The translations under genes were made by a program, and so were the position numbers. A model generated the notes under the pieces. It had not been told where the DNA came from. It did not search any database and worked only from the letters and a program-made list of their open reading frames with translations. Shown piece by piece: positions 50,727 through 59,683 of a stretch of 64,000 nt of DNA; position 1 is the stretch's first letter; every line of letters begins with the position of its first letter. Source of the DNA: Micromonospora narathiwatensis (GTDB lineage: Bacteria; Actinomycetota; Actinomycetes; Mycobacteriales; Micromonosporaceae); the NCBI RefSeq assembly GCF_900089605.1, contig NZ_LT594324.1, positions 1,984,001-2,048,000 on the forward strand, in the 5' to 3' direction.

Positions 50727-51221
50727 CCGCCGGCCACGTAGCGGGCCCGGCGTCGCCACGACGCGGGCGGCGGCGTACCCCGGTCACCCGTCCGTCCCGT
50801 GGACCTCGCCGCGACCGCGGAGGCCGGCGCGGTGCGGCCGTCGTCGACCGGCGTTCCTGGTGGGGCGCCGGTCGGAGCCGGTCGACGTGGACGTCTCGTC
50901 GGCGCGGGGCGAGGTGGTGGTGACCGTCAGGGTGATCCTCCGCGGCGCGGGCCGGAGTGGGCCTGCGGCTCACGCTGACGACGTCGTCCGTCGCCGCTGA
51001 ACCCCTGGCCCATCGGAGAGTCGGGCCCGGTCCGGGGGCGGCTCGGTGGAACGGAGTAGGGGTTGCCGAATCCCGGCGTACGCGATTCGCTGTCCCCGGC
51101 GCCCGTACGCGTCGGCGGACCGGGTGCCACCGCGACCGGTCGGCCGACGGGGGCCGACCCGGGGCGTCGCGCGCCGCGTAGACCGACACGGCGGACCGGC
51201 CGTACCGGGTGGAGGACCGAC
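50727..51221. other. Gene-free stretch between thioesterase and korA
   Basis: 495 bp without a convincing gene. It holds a perfect 11-base inverted repeat (CGTCGACCGGC at 50842-50852 and its complement at 50877-50887) with a 24-base loop, possibly part of a terminator. A short frame near 50840-51000 (ending PAAHADDVVRRR) has no start with a ribosome binding site and no recognisable family. The korA promoter must lie towards the right end. Confidence 0.5.
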
Positions 51222-53087
51222 ATGACCCTGGCACCGATCAGTGGCAAGCAGATCCGTCAGTTGGATCGGGTGGTGATCCGGTTTGCTGGTGATTCGGGCG
51301 ATGGTATGCAGCTCACTGGTGATCGGTTCACGTCGGAGACGGCCCAGTTGGGTAATGATATTTCGACGTTGCCGAATTTTCCGGCGGAGATCCGGGCGCC
51401 TGCGGGGACGTTGCCGGGTGTGTCGAGTTTTCAGGTGCATTTCGCTGATTACGATATTTTGACTCCTGGTGATGCGCCGAACGTGTTGGTGGCGATGAAT
51501 CCGGCGGCGTTGAAGGCGAATCTGGCGGATCTGCCGCGTGGGGCGGACATCATCGTGAACACCGATGAGTTCACGAAGCGGAACCTGACGAAGGTCGGCT
51601 ACACGTCCTCGCCGTTGGAGGACGGGTCGTTGGACGGGTATGTGGTGCATCCGGTGGCGTTGACGTCGATGACGATCGGCGCGTTGGCGGAGCTTGCGGT
51701 GTCGAAGAAGGACGCGGAGCGGGCGAAGAACATGTTCGCGCTCGGTTTGTTGTCGTGGATGTATTCGCGGCCGTACGCGTCGACGTTGCGGTTTTTGGAG
51801 CGGAAGTTCGCGGCCCGGCCGGAGTTGGTCGCGGCGAACGTGGCGGCGTTCCGGGCGGGTTGGAATTTCGGGGAGACGACGGAGGATTTCTCGGTCCGGT
51901 ACGAGGTGGCGCCGGCGCGGATGTTGGCGGGCACCTACCGGAACATCACCGGTAACCAGGCGTTGTCGTTGGGTTTGGTGGCCGCGGGGGTGCGGTCGGG
52001 GCTGCCGGTGTTCCTGGGGGCGTATCCGATCACGCCGGCGTCGGACATTCTGCACGAGTTGAGTAAGCACAAGCGGTTCGGTGTGGTCACGATGCAGGCC
52101 GAGGACGAGATCGCGGCGGTGGGTGCGGCTCTGGGCGCCTCCTACGGCGGCTCGTTGGGTGTGACGACGACCAGCGGCCCGGGTGTGGCGCTCAAGAGTG
52201 AGACGATCTCCCTGGCGGTGGCGTTGGAGTTGCCGCTGGTGATCGTGGACGTGCAGCGGGCCGGCCCGTCCACGGGCATGCCGACCAAGACCGAGCAGGC
52301 CGACCTGAACATGGCCCTGTACGGGCGGCACGGTGAGGCCCCGGTCGCGGTGATCGCCCCCCGGTCCCCGGCGGACTGCTTCCACGCCGCGTTGGAGGCG
52401 GCGCGGATCGCGTTGACGTACCGCACCCCGGTGATCCTGCTGTCGGACAACTACGTCGCCAACGGCTCCGAGCCGTGGCTGCTGCCCGACGTGGCCTCGC
52501 TGCCGGACCTGCGGGTGCGGTTCGCGACCGCCCCCAACGGTGAGGACGGCACCACGTTCCTGCCGTACCTACGCGACCCGCACACCCTCGCGCGGCCGTG
52601 GGCGGTCCCGGGCACCCCCGGCCTGGAACACCGTATCGGCGGCCTGGAGAAGGCCGACAAGACCGGTGACATCTCCTACGACCCGGCCAACCACGACTTC
52701 ATGGTCCGCACCCGCGCCGCCCGCATCGACACGATCCCCGTGCCCGACGTGGAGGTCGAAGACCCCGACGGTGACGCCCGCGTCCTCGTCCTCGGCTGGG
52801 GCTCCACCTACGGGCCGATCGGCGCGGCCTGCCGCGGCCTACGCCAGCGGGGCCTGCCCGTCGCGCAAGCCCACCTGCGGCACCTCGCCCCGATGCCGGG
52901 CAACCTCGGCGACGTACTCGCCGCCTACGACCGGGTGGTCATTCCCGAGATGAACCTCGGCCAACTCGCCCACGTGATCCGGGCCAAATATCTGGTCGAC
53001 GCGATCGGCTACAACCAGGTCCGCGGCCTGCCGTTCACCGCCGCCGAGCTGGAGACGATGCTGGAAGAGGTCTGCAAGAATGTCTGA
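51222..53087 (+). CDS. korA: 2-oxoacid:ferredoxin oxidoreductase, alpha subunit (gamma-alpha fusion)
   Basis: 621 residues, ATG 51222 with GGAGGA six bases upstream. The N-terminal gamma domain shows FAGDSGDGMQLTGDRF and PAGTLPGVSSFQVHF. The alpha part (from about 230) shows AYPITPASDILHELSKH, TTTSGPGVALKSE and QRAGPSTGMPTKTEQADL. With KorB it oxidises 2-oxoglutarate (or another 2-oxoacid) with CoA, giving succinyl-CoA, CO2 and reduced ferredoxin in the cytoplasm. The gene overlaps korB by eight bases. The 5' half uses mostly G/T-ending codons (TTG, GGT, GAT, TCG) and the 3' part shifts to C-ending codons, unlike the uniform usage of neighbouring genes. It is most likely a housekeeping gene next to the cluster. 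Confidence 0.95.
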   Translation: MTLAPISGKQIRQLDRVVIRFAGDSGDGMQLTGDRFTSETAQLGNDISTLPNFPAEIRAPAGTLPGVSSFQVHFADYDILTPGDAPNVLVAMNPAALKANLADLPRGADIIVNTDEFTKRNLTKVGYTSSPLEDGSLDGYVVHPVALTSMTIGALAELAVSKKDAERAKNMFALGLLSWMYSRPYASTLRFLERKFAARPELVAANVAAFRAGWNFGETTEDFSVRYEVAPARMLAGTYRNITGNQALSLGLVAAGVRSGLPVFLGAYPITPASDILHELSKHKRFGVVTMQAEDEIAAVGAALGASYGGSLGVTTTSGPGVALKSETISLAVALELPLVIVDVQRAGPSTGMPTKTEQADLNMALYGRHGEAPVAVIAPRSPADCFHAALEAARIALTYRTPVILLSDNYVANGSEPWLLPDVASLPDLRVRFATAPNGEDGTTFLPYLRDPHTLARPWAVPGTPGLEHRIGGLEKADKTGDISYDPANHDFMVRTRAARIDTIPVPDVEVEDPDGDARVLVLGWGSTYGPIGAACRGLRQRGLPVAQAHLRHLAPMPGNLGDVLAAYDRVVIPEMNLGQLAHVIRAKYLVDAIGYNQVRGLPFTAAELETMLEEVCKNV

Positions 53088-54114
53088 GCCCGTCGCCCTC
53101 AAGCTGACCGCGAAGGACTTCAAGTCCGACCAGGAAGTCCGCTGGTGCCCCGGCTGCGGCGACTACGCCATCCTCGCCGCCGTCCAAGGCTTCATGCCCG
53201 AACTCGGCATCCCCCGCGAGCGGACCGTGTTCATCTCCGGGATCGGCTGCTCATCACGTTTCCCGTACTACATGAACACCTACGGGATGCACTCCATCCA
53301 CGGCCGCGCCCCCGCGATCGCCACCGGCCTGTCCGCCACCCGCCCGGACCTGTCCGTGTGGGTCGTCACCGGCGACGGCGACGCCCTGTCCATCGGCGGC
53401 AACCACCTCATCCACGCGCTACGCCGCAACGTCAACCTCAAAATCCTGCTGTTCAACAACCGGATCTACGGCCTGACCAAGGGCCAGTACTCCCCCACCT
53501 CCGAAACCGGCAAAATCACCAAATCCACACCCGTCGGCTCCGCGGACGCCCCGTTCAACCCCCTGTCCCTCGCCCTCGGCGCCGAAGCCACCTTCGTCGC
53601 CCGCACCATCGACTCCGACCGCAAACACCTCCAATCGGTCCTACGCGCCGCCGCGCAACACCAAGGCTCCGCGTTCGTCGAGATCTACCAGAACTGCAAC
53701 ATCTTCAACGACGGCGCCTTCGACCCACTCAAAGAACCCGCCACCCGCGACGACTACCTGATCCGCCTCGAACACGGCCAACCGATCACCTTCGGCACCG
53801 ACGGACAACACTGCGTCGTCCACCCACCCGGCGGCTTCGGCCTCGAAGTCCGCGACACCGCCACCACCCCCACCGACCAGATCCTGGTCCACAACCAGGG
53901 CGTCACCGACCCCGCCTACGCCTTCGCCCTGACCCGCCTACCCGACCTCAACCTACGCAACACCCCCATCGGCGTGTTCCGCTCCATCACCCGCCCCACC
54001 TACGACGCACTAGTACAGGAACAAGTCACCACCGCCAAAGCCAAAACCGACGAAACCCCGGAACAACAACTCACCGGCCTCCTCGCCAGCGGCGACACCT
54101 GGACCATCGGCTGA
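53080..54114 (+). CDS. korB: 2-oxoacid:ferredoxin oxidoreductase, beta subunit
   Basis: 344 residues, the thiamine diphosphate and iron-sulfur subunit. WCPGCGDYAIL, GIGCSSRFPYYM and YQNCNIFNDG supply the cysteines for a 4Fe-4S cluster. GDGDALSIGGNHLIHALRR with LLFNNRIYGLTKGQYSPTS is the TPP-binding region. The start ATG lies in the end of korA (ATGTCTGA overlap), so the two are translationally coupled. Codon use in the second half is strongly C/A-ending (CTC, CTA, CAA, ACC). The gene converges on the acyl-CoA synthetase gene with only 22 bases between the stops. Confidence 0.96.
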   Translation: MSEPVALKLTAKDFKSDQEVRWCPGCGDYAILAAVQGFMPELGIPRERTVFISGIGCSSRFPYYMNTYGMHSIHGRAPAIATGLSATRPDLSVWVVTGDGDALSIGGNHLIHALRRNVNLKILLFNNRIYGLTKGQYSPTSETGKITKSTPVGSADAPFNPLSLALGAEATFVARTIDSDRKHLQSVLRAAAQHQGSAFVEIYQNCNIFNDGAFDPLKEPATRDDYLIRLEHGQPITFGTDGQHCVVHPPGGFGLEVRDTATTPTDQILVHNQGVTDPAYAFALTRLPDLNLRNTPIGVFRSITRPTYDALVQEQVTTAKAKTDETPEQQLTGLLASGDTWTIG

Positions 54115-54136
54115 GCCACCGATCGCGCCGGGCCGC

Positions 54137-55534
54137 TCAGCCCAGCCGTGACTTCTGCACCTTGCCCAGCGCGTTGCGCGGCAACGCGTCGAGGAAGTGG
54201 ACCCGGCGGGGGCGCTTGTGGACGGCGAGCTGCCGTGCCACGAAGTCGATCAGCTCCGGCTCGCTGGCCCCGTCCGCCACCACGTACGCCGTGACCTGCT
54301 GCCCGAGCATCCGATCGGGAACGCCGACGACCGCCGCCTCGCGTACCGCCGGGTGGGCCAGGAGCGCCTCCTCCACCTCCCCGGCCCCGATCCGGTAGCC
54401 CCCGCTCTTGATCAGGTCGACGGAGGCCCGCCCCACGATCCGGTGCCGGCCGTCCGCCGCGACGGTCGCGATGTCACCGGTACGGAACCAGCCGTCGTCG
54501 GTGCGTACGGCGGTGTCGGCGTCCGGCCGGTTGAGGTAGCCGTCGAACAGGGTGGACCCGCGTACCAGCAGCTCGCCCATCCCGTTCCCGTCGGCGGGCA
54601 CCGGCACGCCGTGCTCGTCGACCAGCCGGGTCTCCACCTCGGGCAGGGGCCATCCCACCGTGCCGGCCACGGGTGCCCGGTCCGCCCGGGCGCTCACGGT
54701 GATCAGCGTCTCGGTCATGCCGTACCGTTCCCGTACCCGCTGCCCGGTGAGCGCGCGGAGGCCGTCGAAAACCGCCACCGGCAGCGCCGCGCTGCCGGAC
54801 ACCAGCAGCCGGGCACTCCGCAACGCCCGGGCGGCGGACGGATCGGCGCAGACCCGGGACCAGACGGTCGGCACCCCGAACAGCAGGGTGCCGCCGGCGG
54901 CGGCGTACCGCTCCGGTCGGGGGCGCCCGACGTGATCGAGCCGGCCGCCCAGCCGCAGCGGGCCCAGAACGCCCAGGACCAGACCGTGGACGTGGAACAG
55001 CGGCAGCCCGTGCACCAGCAGATCGTCCGGCGTCCAGCACCAGGCGTCGGCCAGGCCGTCGAGGCAGGCCGCGATCGCCCGGCGGGACAGCAGCGCCCCC
55101 TTCGGGAGCCCGGTCGTCCCGCTGGTGTAGAGGATCAGCGCCGGCCGGTCGTCCGCCGGCTCGGGGTGGCGGCTCGCCGACCGGGCGCGTAACGACACCG
55201 GCACCACCGGCAGGTCGCCGCCGTCCGCGGCGACGCCGACCGGCGCCAGGACCGCCTCCGCGCCGGAATCCCGCAGAATGTGGTCACGCTCCATCGGCCC
55301 CGCGTCGGGGGGCACCGGCACCACGGTCACGCCCGCCAGCAGCGCCCCGACGACGCCCACCACCGTCTCCAGGGTCGCGGTCGCCACCACCGCGATCCGG
55401 TCCATCCCACGGATCCGGTCGGCCACCGCGGACGCGCTCTCCCACAGGTGTACGCCGGAGATCGACCGTCCGGCGACCCGGATCGCGTCCGGACGCTCGT
55501 CCGGAGTCTGCGACAGTGCCGTCAACAGGGCCAT
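54137..55534 (-). CDS. matB: Malonyl-CoA synthetase (MatB-like)
   Basis: 465 residues, a member of the ANL adenylating enzyme family. ATG 55534 was chosen because it gives the usual family N-terminus. The open frame runs 39 codons further but the extra part is Arg/Pro-rich and has no family features. Motifs: YTSGTTGLPKGALLS (ATP-binding loop), PLFHVHGLVLGVLGPLR, FGVPTVWSRV, RYGMTETLITVS, GDIATV, GGYRIGAGEVEEALL and the C-terminal catalytic Lys in NALGKVQKS. The HVHGLVLG and SGSAALP segments fit MatB enzymes, which make malonyl-CoA or methylmalonyl-CoA from the free diacid. It may supply extender units to the PKS, but it also occurs outside clusters. The exact acid cannot be read from the sequence. 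Confidence 0.82.
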   Translation of the reverse strand: MALLTALSQTPDERPDAIRVAGRSISGVHLWESASAVADRIRGMDRIAVVATATLETVVGVVGALLAGVTVVPVPPDAGPMERDHILRDSGAEAVLAPVGVAADGGDLPVVPVSLRARSASRHPEPADDRPALILYTSGTTGLPKGALLSRRAIAACLDGLADAWCWTPDDLLVHGLPLFHVHGLVLGVLGPLRLGGRLDHVGRPRPERYAAAGGTLLFGVPTVWSRVCADPSAARALRSARLLVSGSAALPVAVFDGLRALTGQRVRERYGMTETLITVSARADRAPVAGTVGWPLPEVETRLVDEHGVPVPADGNGMGELLVRGSTLFDGYLNRPDADTAVRTDDGWFRTGDIATVAADGRHRIVGRASVDLIKSGGYRIGAGEVEEALLAHPAVREAAVVGVPDRMLGQQVTAYVVADGASEPELIDFVARQLAVHKRPRRVHFLDALPRNALGKVQKSRLG

Positions 55535-55696
55535 GGCACCCGCTCGGCCATGGGCGTCCTCCCGGCTCGGGCGCCCCGGCGGGGGCGGGCGGCTGCGGCA
55601 CCCCGCCGCGACCATCGCCGTCAGCCAACCCCACCGGTACCGATGGGACAACCCCTATCTGGTGTCCACTGACGTTCACCGGGCTTCCGGCCTGCC

Positions 55697-55864
55697 TCAC
55701 TCGTCGCCGACGGTCTCCGTCTCGCCGTCGTGCTGGAACCGGGCGGCCAGGTGCTCGTCGGGCTGCGGGGCCTGTGCCAGCGTGTGATGGGGATCCCCAT
55801 CCGGGGAGAAGAGCACGTCGTCGGTCTTGCCGGTCTTCTCCTGCTCCTCTTCGGGCTCCGTCAC
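55697..55864 (-). CDS. Small acidic protein, conserved type, unknown function
   Basis: 55 residues, very acidic (VTEPEEEQEKTGKTDDVLF) with a PDGDPHHTLAQ segment, no cysteines and no membrane segment. I chose GTG 55864 because GAGGAG lies six bases upstream; an ATG at 55927 in the same frame would add 21 residues. I do not know a named family, though the layout (acidic head, LFSPDGDPHHTL core, ETVGDE tail) looks like a real conserved actinobacterial small protein and not chance coding. It lies 162 bp upstream of the malonyl-CoA synthetase gene on the same strand, a stretch that holds nothing I recognise. No function is proposed. Confidence 0.6.
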   Translation of the reverse strand: MTEPEEEQEKTGKTDDVLFSPDGDPHHTLAQAPQPDEHLAARFQHDGETETVGDE

Positions 55865-56183
55865 GTCTGGCTCCTCGTCGTCGCCGTCGCCGTGCTGACC
55901 GTGGCCGGGCCGGGCGGGCCCGGCCATGCTGACCGCGGCCGGGCCGGGCGGCCCGTCGTACCCACCCTAGGCCGACGCGGGAGGCCGCCGCAGGCGTTCA
56001 GCGCCCGTCGTGCCCGTGCCGGAAGCACCGAAAAGGACCTGCCGGCGGCGGAACCTGCGGGATGGTGGGTTCGGTCGGCCTCGTCCGGCGACGGCCGGTT
56101 CGGCGGCGCCGGCGGGTGGCGCGGCCGAGGCTCCGGGACCGATCGGCCACGGCGGTAGCGGGACCGGTTGCGGAGGGGGTCGG
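55865..56183. repeat. Gene-free stretch with a 34-bp-period direct repeat
   Basis: 319 bp between divergent small genes. CTGACCG(T/C)GGCCGGGCCGGG occurs at 55895 and again at 55929, with GGCCGGGCC arms that can also fold on themselves. Apart from this and the upstream regions of the two genes I see nothing. Confidence 0.5.
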
Positions 56184-56552
56184 GTGCCGACCAAGGAGAT
56201 CATCCAGCGGGTCGGGGAGCTGTTGGACCTCGCCGGGGTCCTCGTCATCGCCATCGGTGTCGCCGTCGCCACGGTCGCGTTCGTGATCCGGTGGTGGCGT
56301 ACGCGTCAGCTCGTCGACGCCTACCGCCCCTACCGGCAGGGCGTCGGTCGGGCCATCCTGCTCGGGCTGGAGTTCCTGGTCGGCGGGGACATCATCCGTA
56401 CGGTGGCGGTCTCGCCCACCTTCGCCGGCGTCGGCGTGCTGGCGCTGATCGTGCTGGTCCGCACCTTCCTGAGCTTCTCCCTGGAGGTGGAGTTGGACGG
56501 CCGCTGGCCGTGGCAGGGGAAGGGCCCGGTGAGCGGCCGGAACGGCCGGTGA
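56184..56552 (+). CDS. DUF1622 family membrane protein
   Basis: 122 residues. GTG 56184 follows GGAGGGGG; the frame is open 58 codons upstream but that part is Gly/Arg/Pro-rich and unlike protein. The protein begins VPTKEIIQRVGELLDLAGVLVIAIGV, an amphipathic start leading into a membrane segment. Then come YRQGVGRAILLGLEFLVGGDIIRTV and VLALIVLVRTFLSFSLEVELDGRWPW, which give a second and third hydrophobic stretch. This is the typical pattern of DUF1622, a family of small integral membrane proteins of unknown function. It has no link to the polyketide genes that I can see. Confidence 0.88.
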   Translation: MPTKEIIQRVGELLDLAGVLVIAIGVAVATVAFVIRWWRTRQLVDAYRPYRQGVGRAILLGLEFLVGGDIIRTVAVSPTFAGVGVLALIVLVRTFLSFSLEVELDGRWPWQGKGPVSGRNGR

Positions 56553-56589
56553 CGACGCGTCCCGGCCGGGGCTGCCGGGGCGCCGGCCG

Positions 56590-57459
56590 TCAGATGTTGG
56601 CCGAGTCGGCCGGCACGTCGTCCGGCAGGGCGGGCGCACCGGGGGACGGCTGCTCCGGCCCGCAGGTGAGGCCGAGGGTGTACGCGGTCATCGACAGCGA
56701 CCCGTACGCGTACCCGTCGACCAGCACCTCCGGACGGGCCCGGGCGGAGTCGGCCAGCCCGGCCAGGTAGAGCAGCGGGATGAAGTGGTCCGGGGTCGGT
56801 ACGGCCAGTTCGTAGTCGCGGTGTCCGTCGAGCCGGGCCGCCTCGCTCGGGGTGTCCCGCATCATCTCCCGGGCCGCGTCGTCGAAGCGCCGCGCCCAGT
56901 CGAAGCCCTCGTCGGAGAGGCGGGGGTCCACCCCGCCCAGGTTGTGCACCACGTTGCCGCTGGCGACCACCAGGACGCCGCGTTCGCGCAGCGGCGCGAG
57001 CCGGGCGCCGAGGTCGAGATGGTAGTCCAGCGGCTTGAACGCGTTGATGCTCAGCTGGACCACGGGAACGTCCGCGTCGGGGAAGGCGTGGGTCAGCACC
57101 GACCAGGTGCCGTGGTCGATGCCCCACGAGTCCACGTCGGCGCCGACCCAGGTGGGATGCACCACGTCGCTGATCTCCTCGGCCAGCTCGGGCAGCCCGG
57201 GCGCGGGGTAGCGCACGTCGAACAGCTGCTGGGGGAAGCCGTAGAAGTCGTGGATGGTGGCCGGCCGGGGCATGGCGGTGACGGCGGTGGCGCCGATGTA
57301 CCAGTGCGCGGAGACCACCAGGATGGCTCGTGGCCGGGGCACGGCCCGGCCGAACTCCCGCCACGCGGCGGTGTAGCGGTTGACCTCCAGGGCGTTCATC
57401 GGGTTGCCGTGCCCGATGAACGCCGCCGGCATCACGGTGTCCGTGCTCTGGTCGCTCAT
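56590..57459 (-). CDS. Extradiol ring-cleavage dioxygenase, LigB/DODA (YgiD) family
   Basis: 289 residues. ATG 57459 is preceded by GGAGGAAAA; the longer open frame upstream is rejected. Motifs: AAFIGHGNPMNAL, VVSAHWYIGATAVT, a WGIDHGTWSVL segment, VVASGNVVHNLG and TPDHFIPLLYLAG. These place it in the class III extradiol dioxygenase family together with plant-type DOPA 4,5-dioxygenases and E. coli YgiD. The conserved His residues bind a single metal ion. The likely reaction is ring opening of a catechol; the natural substrate in bacteria is unclear. It is a single gene facing the DUF1622 gene, and nothing ties it to the cluster. Confidence 0.9.
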   Translation of the reverse strand: MSDQSTDTVMPAAFIGHGNPMNALEVNRYTAAWREFGRAVPRPRAILVVSAHWYIGATAVTAMPRPATIHDFYGFPQQLFDVRYPAPGLPELAEEISDVVHPTWVGADVDSWGIDHGTWSVLTHAFPDADVPVVQLSINAFKPLDYHLDLGARLAPLRERGVLVVASGNVVHNLGGVDPRLSDEGFDWARRFDDAAREMMRDTPSEAARLDGHRDYELAVPTPDHFIPLLYLAGLADSARARPEVLVDGYAYGSLSMTAYTLGLTCGPEQPSPGAPALPDDVPADSANI

Positions 57460-57705
57460 TTTTCCTCCGGCCGGCCGTGTTCCGAGGCTAACCCGGTGGG
57501 CGTCGCCCCGTCCGGGCGACAGCGTGACCGCGAAGCGGGGCCGGCGGTACTGAGCGGGCCGGCCGGGCACTGCGGCCCCAGATCGCGGTGGCACTCAACG
57601 TCATACGGGCTTCCGCAGATGCGAGAGTCTCCGCCCTGCGGCCCTATCTGCTGCGAGGGATCCCCGGTCTTCCAGATGGCATGTGCGGGCCGTTAGGGTG
57701 ATCGG

Positions 57706-58107
57706 GTGACGGTGTTCCGGATCGGTGAGGCCGCCGAGCTGCTCGGAGTCAGCGCGGACACGGTCCGCCGCTGGATCGACGCGGGCCGGCTGCCGGCGAC
57801 CCGTGACGAGCACGGCCACCGGGTCGTCGACGGGGTCGACCTGGCCGCGTTCGTCCGCGCCCCGGGGCACCCGGAGCTGTCGTCCGCCCGTAACCGGCTG
57901 CGCGGCATCGTCACCGCCGTCGTGAAGGACACGGTGATGGCGCAGGTCGACATCCAGGCCGGGCCGTTCCGGATCGTGTCGCTGATGAGCCGCGAAGCCG
58001 TCGACGACCTCGACCTCCAGGTCGGCTCGGTGGCCGTCGCCGTGATCAAGTCGACGACCGTCGTGGTGGAGCGCGCTCCCGCCCCGAGAGGAAGGACCAG
58101 CCCGTGA
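57706..58107 (+). CDS. Molybdate-responsive HTH-Mop regulator
   Basis: 133 residues with a GTG start at 57706. The first 50 residues are a MerR/excisionase-type helix-turn-helix (FRIGEAAELLGVSADTVRRWIDAGRLP). Residues 60-125 are a Mop (TOBE-type) domain, SARNRLRGIVTAVVKDTVMAQVDI followed by VGSVAVAVIKSTTVVVERA, which binds molybdate or tungstate. It overlaps the modA start by four bases (GTGA) and therefore heads the molybdate uptake operon. It likely senses oxyanion and controls the operon, a compact replacement for ModE. The upstream 246 bp hold no gene and presumably the promoter. Confidence 0.9.
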   Translation: MTVFRIGEAAELLGVSADTVRRWIDAGRLPATRDEHGHRVVDGVDLAAFVRAPGHPELSSARNRLRGIVTAVVKDTVMAQVDIQAGPFRIVSLMSREAVDDLDLQVGSVAVAVIKSTTVVVERAPAPRGRTSP

Positions 58108-58892
58108 CCGTACGGTGGATCCGCGCCGCCCTAGCCGGGGCGGCCGCGCTGACCCTCGCCCTGACCGGCTGCGGCGGCAGCGACGACGCGCCGGCCGACA
58201 AGAAGGGCGGCGGCCCGGTGACGGTCTTCGCCGCCGCCTCGCTCACCGAGTCGTTCACGAAGCTCGGCAAGGACTTCGAGGCCGCCCACCCCGGCACCAC
58301 CGTGACCTTCAACTTCGCCGGCAGCTCCGCGCTCGCCACCCAGATCGCCCAGGGCGCCCCGGCCGACGTGTTCGCCGCGGCCTCGCCGGCCACCATGAAG
58401 ACTGTCACCGATGCCGGCGACGCCGCCGGTGACCCGGTCACCCTGGTCCGCAACCAGCTGGTCATCGCCGTGGCCAGAGGCAACCCGAAGCGGGTCGGCG
58501 GGCTGGCCGACCTGGCCGGGCCCGGGCTGAAGGTGGCGCTCTGCGCCGAGCAGGTGCCCTGTGGCGCGGCGGCGAAGAAGGCCCTCGGCGCGGCCGGCGT
58601 GCAGCTCACCCCGGCCACCCTCGAACAGGACGTCAAGGGCGCGCTGGCCAAGGTGAGGCTCGGCGAGGTCGACGCCGCGCTGGTCTACCGCACCGACGTC
58701 CGCACGGCCGCCGCCGAGCTGGACGCGGTCGAGTTCCCCGAGTCCGCGCAGGCGGTCAACGACTACCCGATCGTCGTGCTGAAGCACGCCGGCAATCCGG
58801 ACGGCGCGCGGGCCTTCGTCGACTACGTCCGCTCCGACGCCGGCCGGGCCGTGCTCACCGACGCTGGCTTCCAGGCTCCGCAGAACCAATGA
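58104..58892 (+). CDS. modA: Molybdate ABC transporter, substrate-binding lipoprotein
   Basis: 262 residues with a lipoprotein signal peptide (LALTLALTGC, lipid-bearing Cys about residue 23). The mature protein has VTVFAAASLTESFTKLGKDFEAAHPG, FAGSSALATQIAQGAPADVFAAA and an ALVYRTDVRTA segment, all typical of ModA, which captures molybdate outside the membrane. It overlaps the regulator gene (GTGA) and modB (ATGA). Confidence 0.95.
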   Translation: MTVRWIRAALAGAAALTLALTGCGGSDDAPADKKGGGPVTVFAAASLTESFTKLGKDFEAAHPGTTVTFNFAGSSALATQIAQGAPADVFAAASPATMKTVTDAGDAAGDPVTLVRNQLVIAVARGNPKRVGGLADLAGPGLKVALCAEQVPCGAAAKKALGAAGVQLTPATLEQDVKGALAKVRLGEVDAALVYRTDVRTAAAELDAVEFPESAQAVNDYPIVVLKHAGNPDGARAFVDYVRSDAGRAVLTDAGFQAPQNQ

Positions 58893-59683
58893 CCGCGCGC
58901 CCCCGGCAACGGGTGCCGCTGGCTCTGCTGCTTCCCGCCGGTCTCGGGCTGTTCTTCCTCGTCCTGCCGCTGCTCGGGCTGCTGGTCCGCACCCCGTGGG
59001 CCAGCCTGCCCCGACGGCTGGCCCAGCCGGGCGTGCTCACCGCGCTGCGGCTGTCGCTGGAGACGGCCACCCTCGCCACGCTGCTCTGCGTCGCCCTCGG
59101 CGTACCCCTGGCGTGGCTGCTCGCCCGGGTCGAGTTCGCCGGCCGGCGGCTGGTCCGGGCCCTGGTCATCGTGCCGCTGGTGCTGCCACCGGTGGTCGGT
59201 GGCGTGGCGCTGCTGCTGGTCTTCGGCCGGCGCGGGCTGCTCGGCTCCTGGCTGGACGCCACCTTCGGGGTGACCCTGCCGTTCACCACCGCCGGGGTGG
59301 TGCTCGCCGAGGCGTTCGTCGCCATGCCGTTCCTGGTCATCGCCGTCGAGGGCGCGCTGCGCGGCGCCGATCCCCGGTACGAGGAGGCCGCGGCCACCCT
59401 CGGCGCCGGGCGCTGGACCACCTTCACCCGCGTCACCCTGCCGCTGGTCGCCCCCGGCGTGGCCGCCGGAGCGGTGCTCTGCTGGGCCCGCGCGCTCGGC
59501 GAGTTCGGCGCGACCATCACCTTCGCCGGCAACTATCCCGGGCGGACCCAGACCATGCCGCTGGCGGTCTACCTGGCCCTGGAGACGGACCTTCAGGCGG
59601 CGATCGTGCTCAGCCTCATCCTGCTCACCGTCTCGGTCACCATCCTCGCCGGGCTGCGTGACCGCTGGGTGAGCGCCCCGTGA
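58889..59683 (+). CDS. modB: Molybdate ABC transporter, permease
   Basis: 264 residues with about five to six membrane helices. The EAA loop that contacts the ATPase is visible as EEAAATLGAGRWTTFTRVTLP. The [21 protein letters not shown] and ALGEFGATITFAGNYPG segments are characteristic of ModB. It is translationally coupled on both sides. Confidence 0.95.
   Translation: MTARPRQRVPLALLLPAGLGLFFLVLPLLGLLVRTPWASLPRRLAQPGVLTALRLSLETATLATLLCVALGVPLAWLLARVEFAGRRLVRALVIVPLVLPPVVGGVALLLVFGRRGLLGSWLDATFGVTLPFTTAGVVLAEAFVAMPFLVIAVEGALRGADPRYEEAAATLGAGRWTTFTRVTLPLVAPGVAAGAVLCWARALGEFGATITFAGNYPGRTQTMPLAVYLALETDLQAAIVLSLILLTVSVTILAGLRDRWVSAP

Noticed and set aside
51222..54114. korAB as part of the biosynthetic pathway
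   Set aside because: The pair is common central metabolism in actinomycetes, and no step of the predicted product needs a ferredoxin-linked 2-oxoacid oxidation.
55730..56158. Plus-strand frame with a hydrophobic stretch (LLLLLFGLRHVWLL)
   Set aside because: It lies opposite the small acidic protein gene, which has a good ribosome binding site; the hydrophobic stretch is the mirror of Glu/Asp codons.
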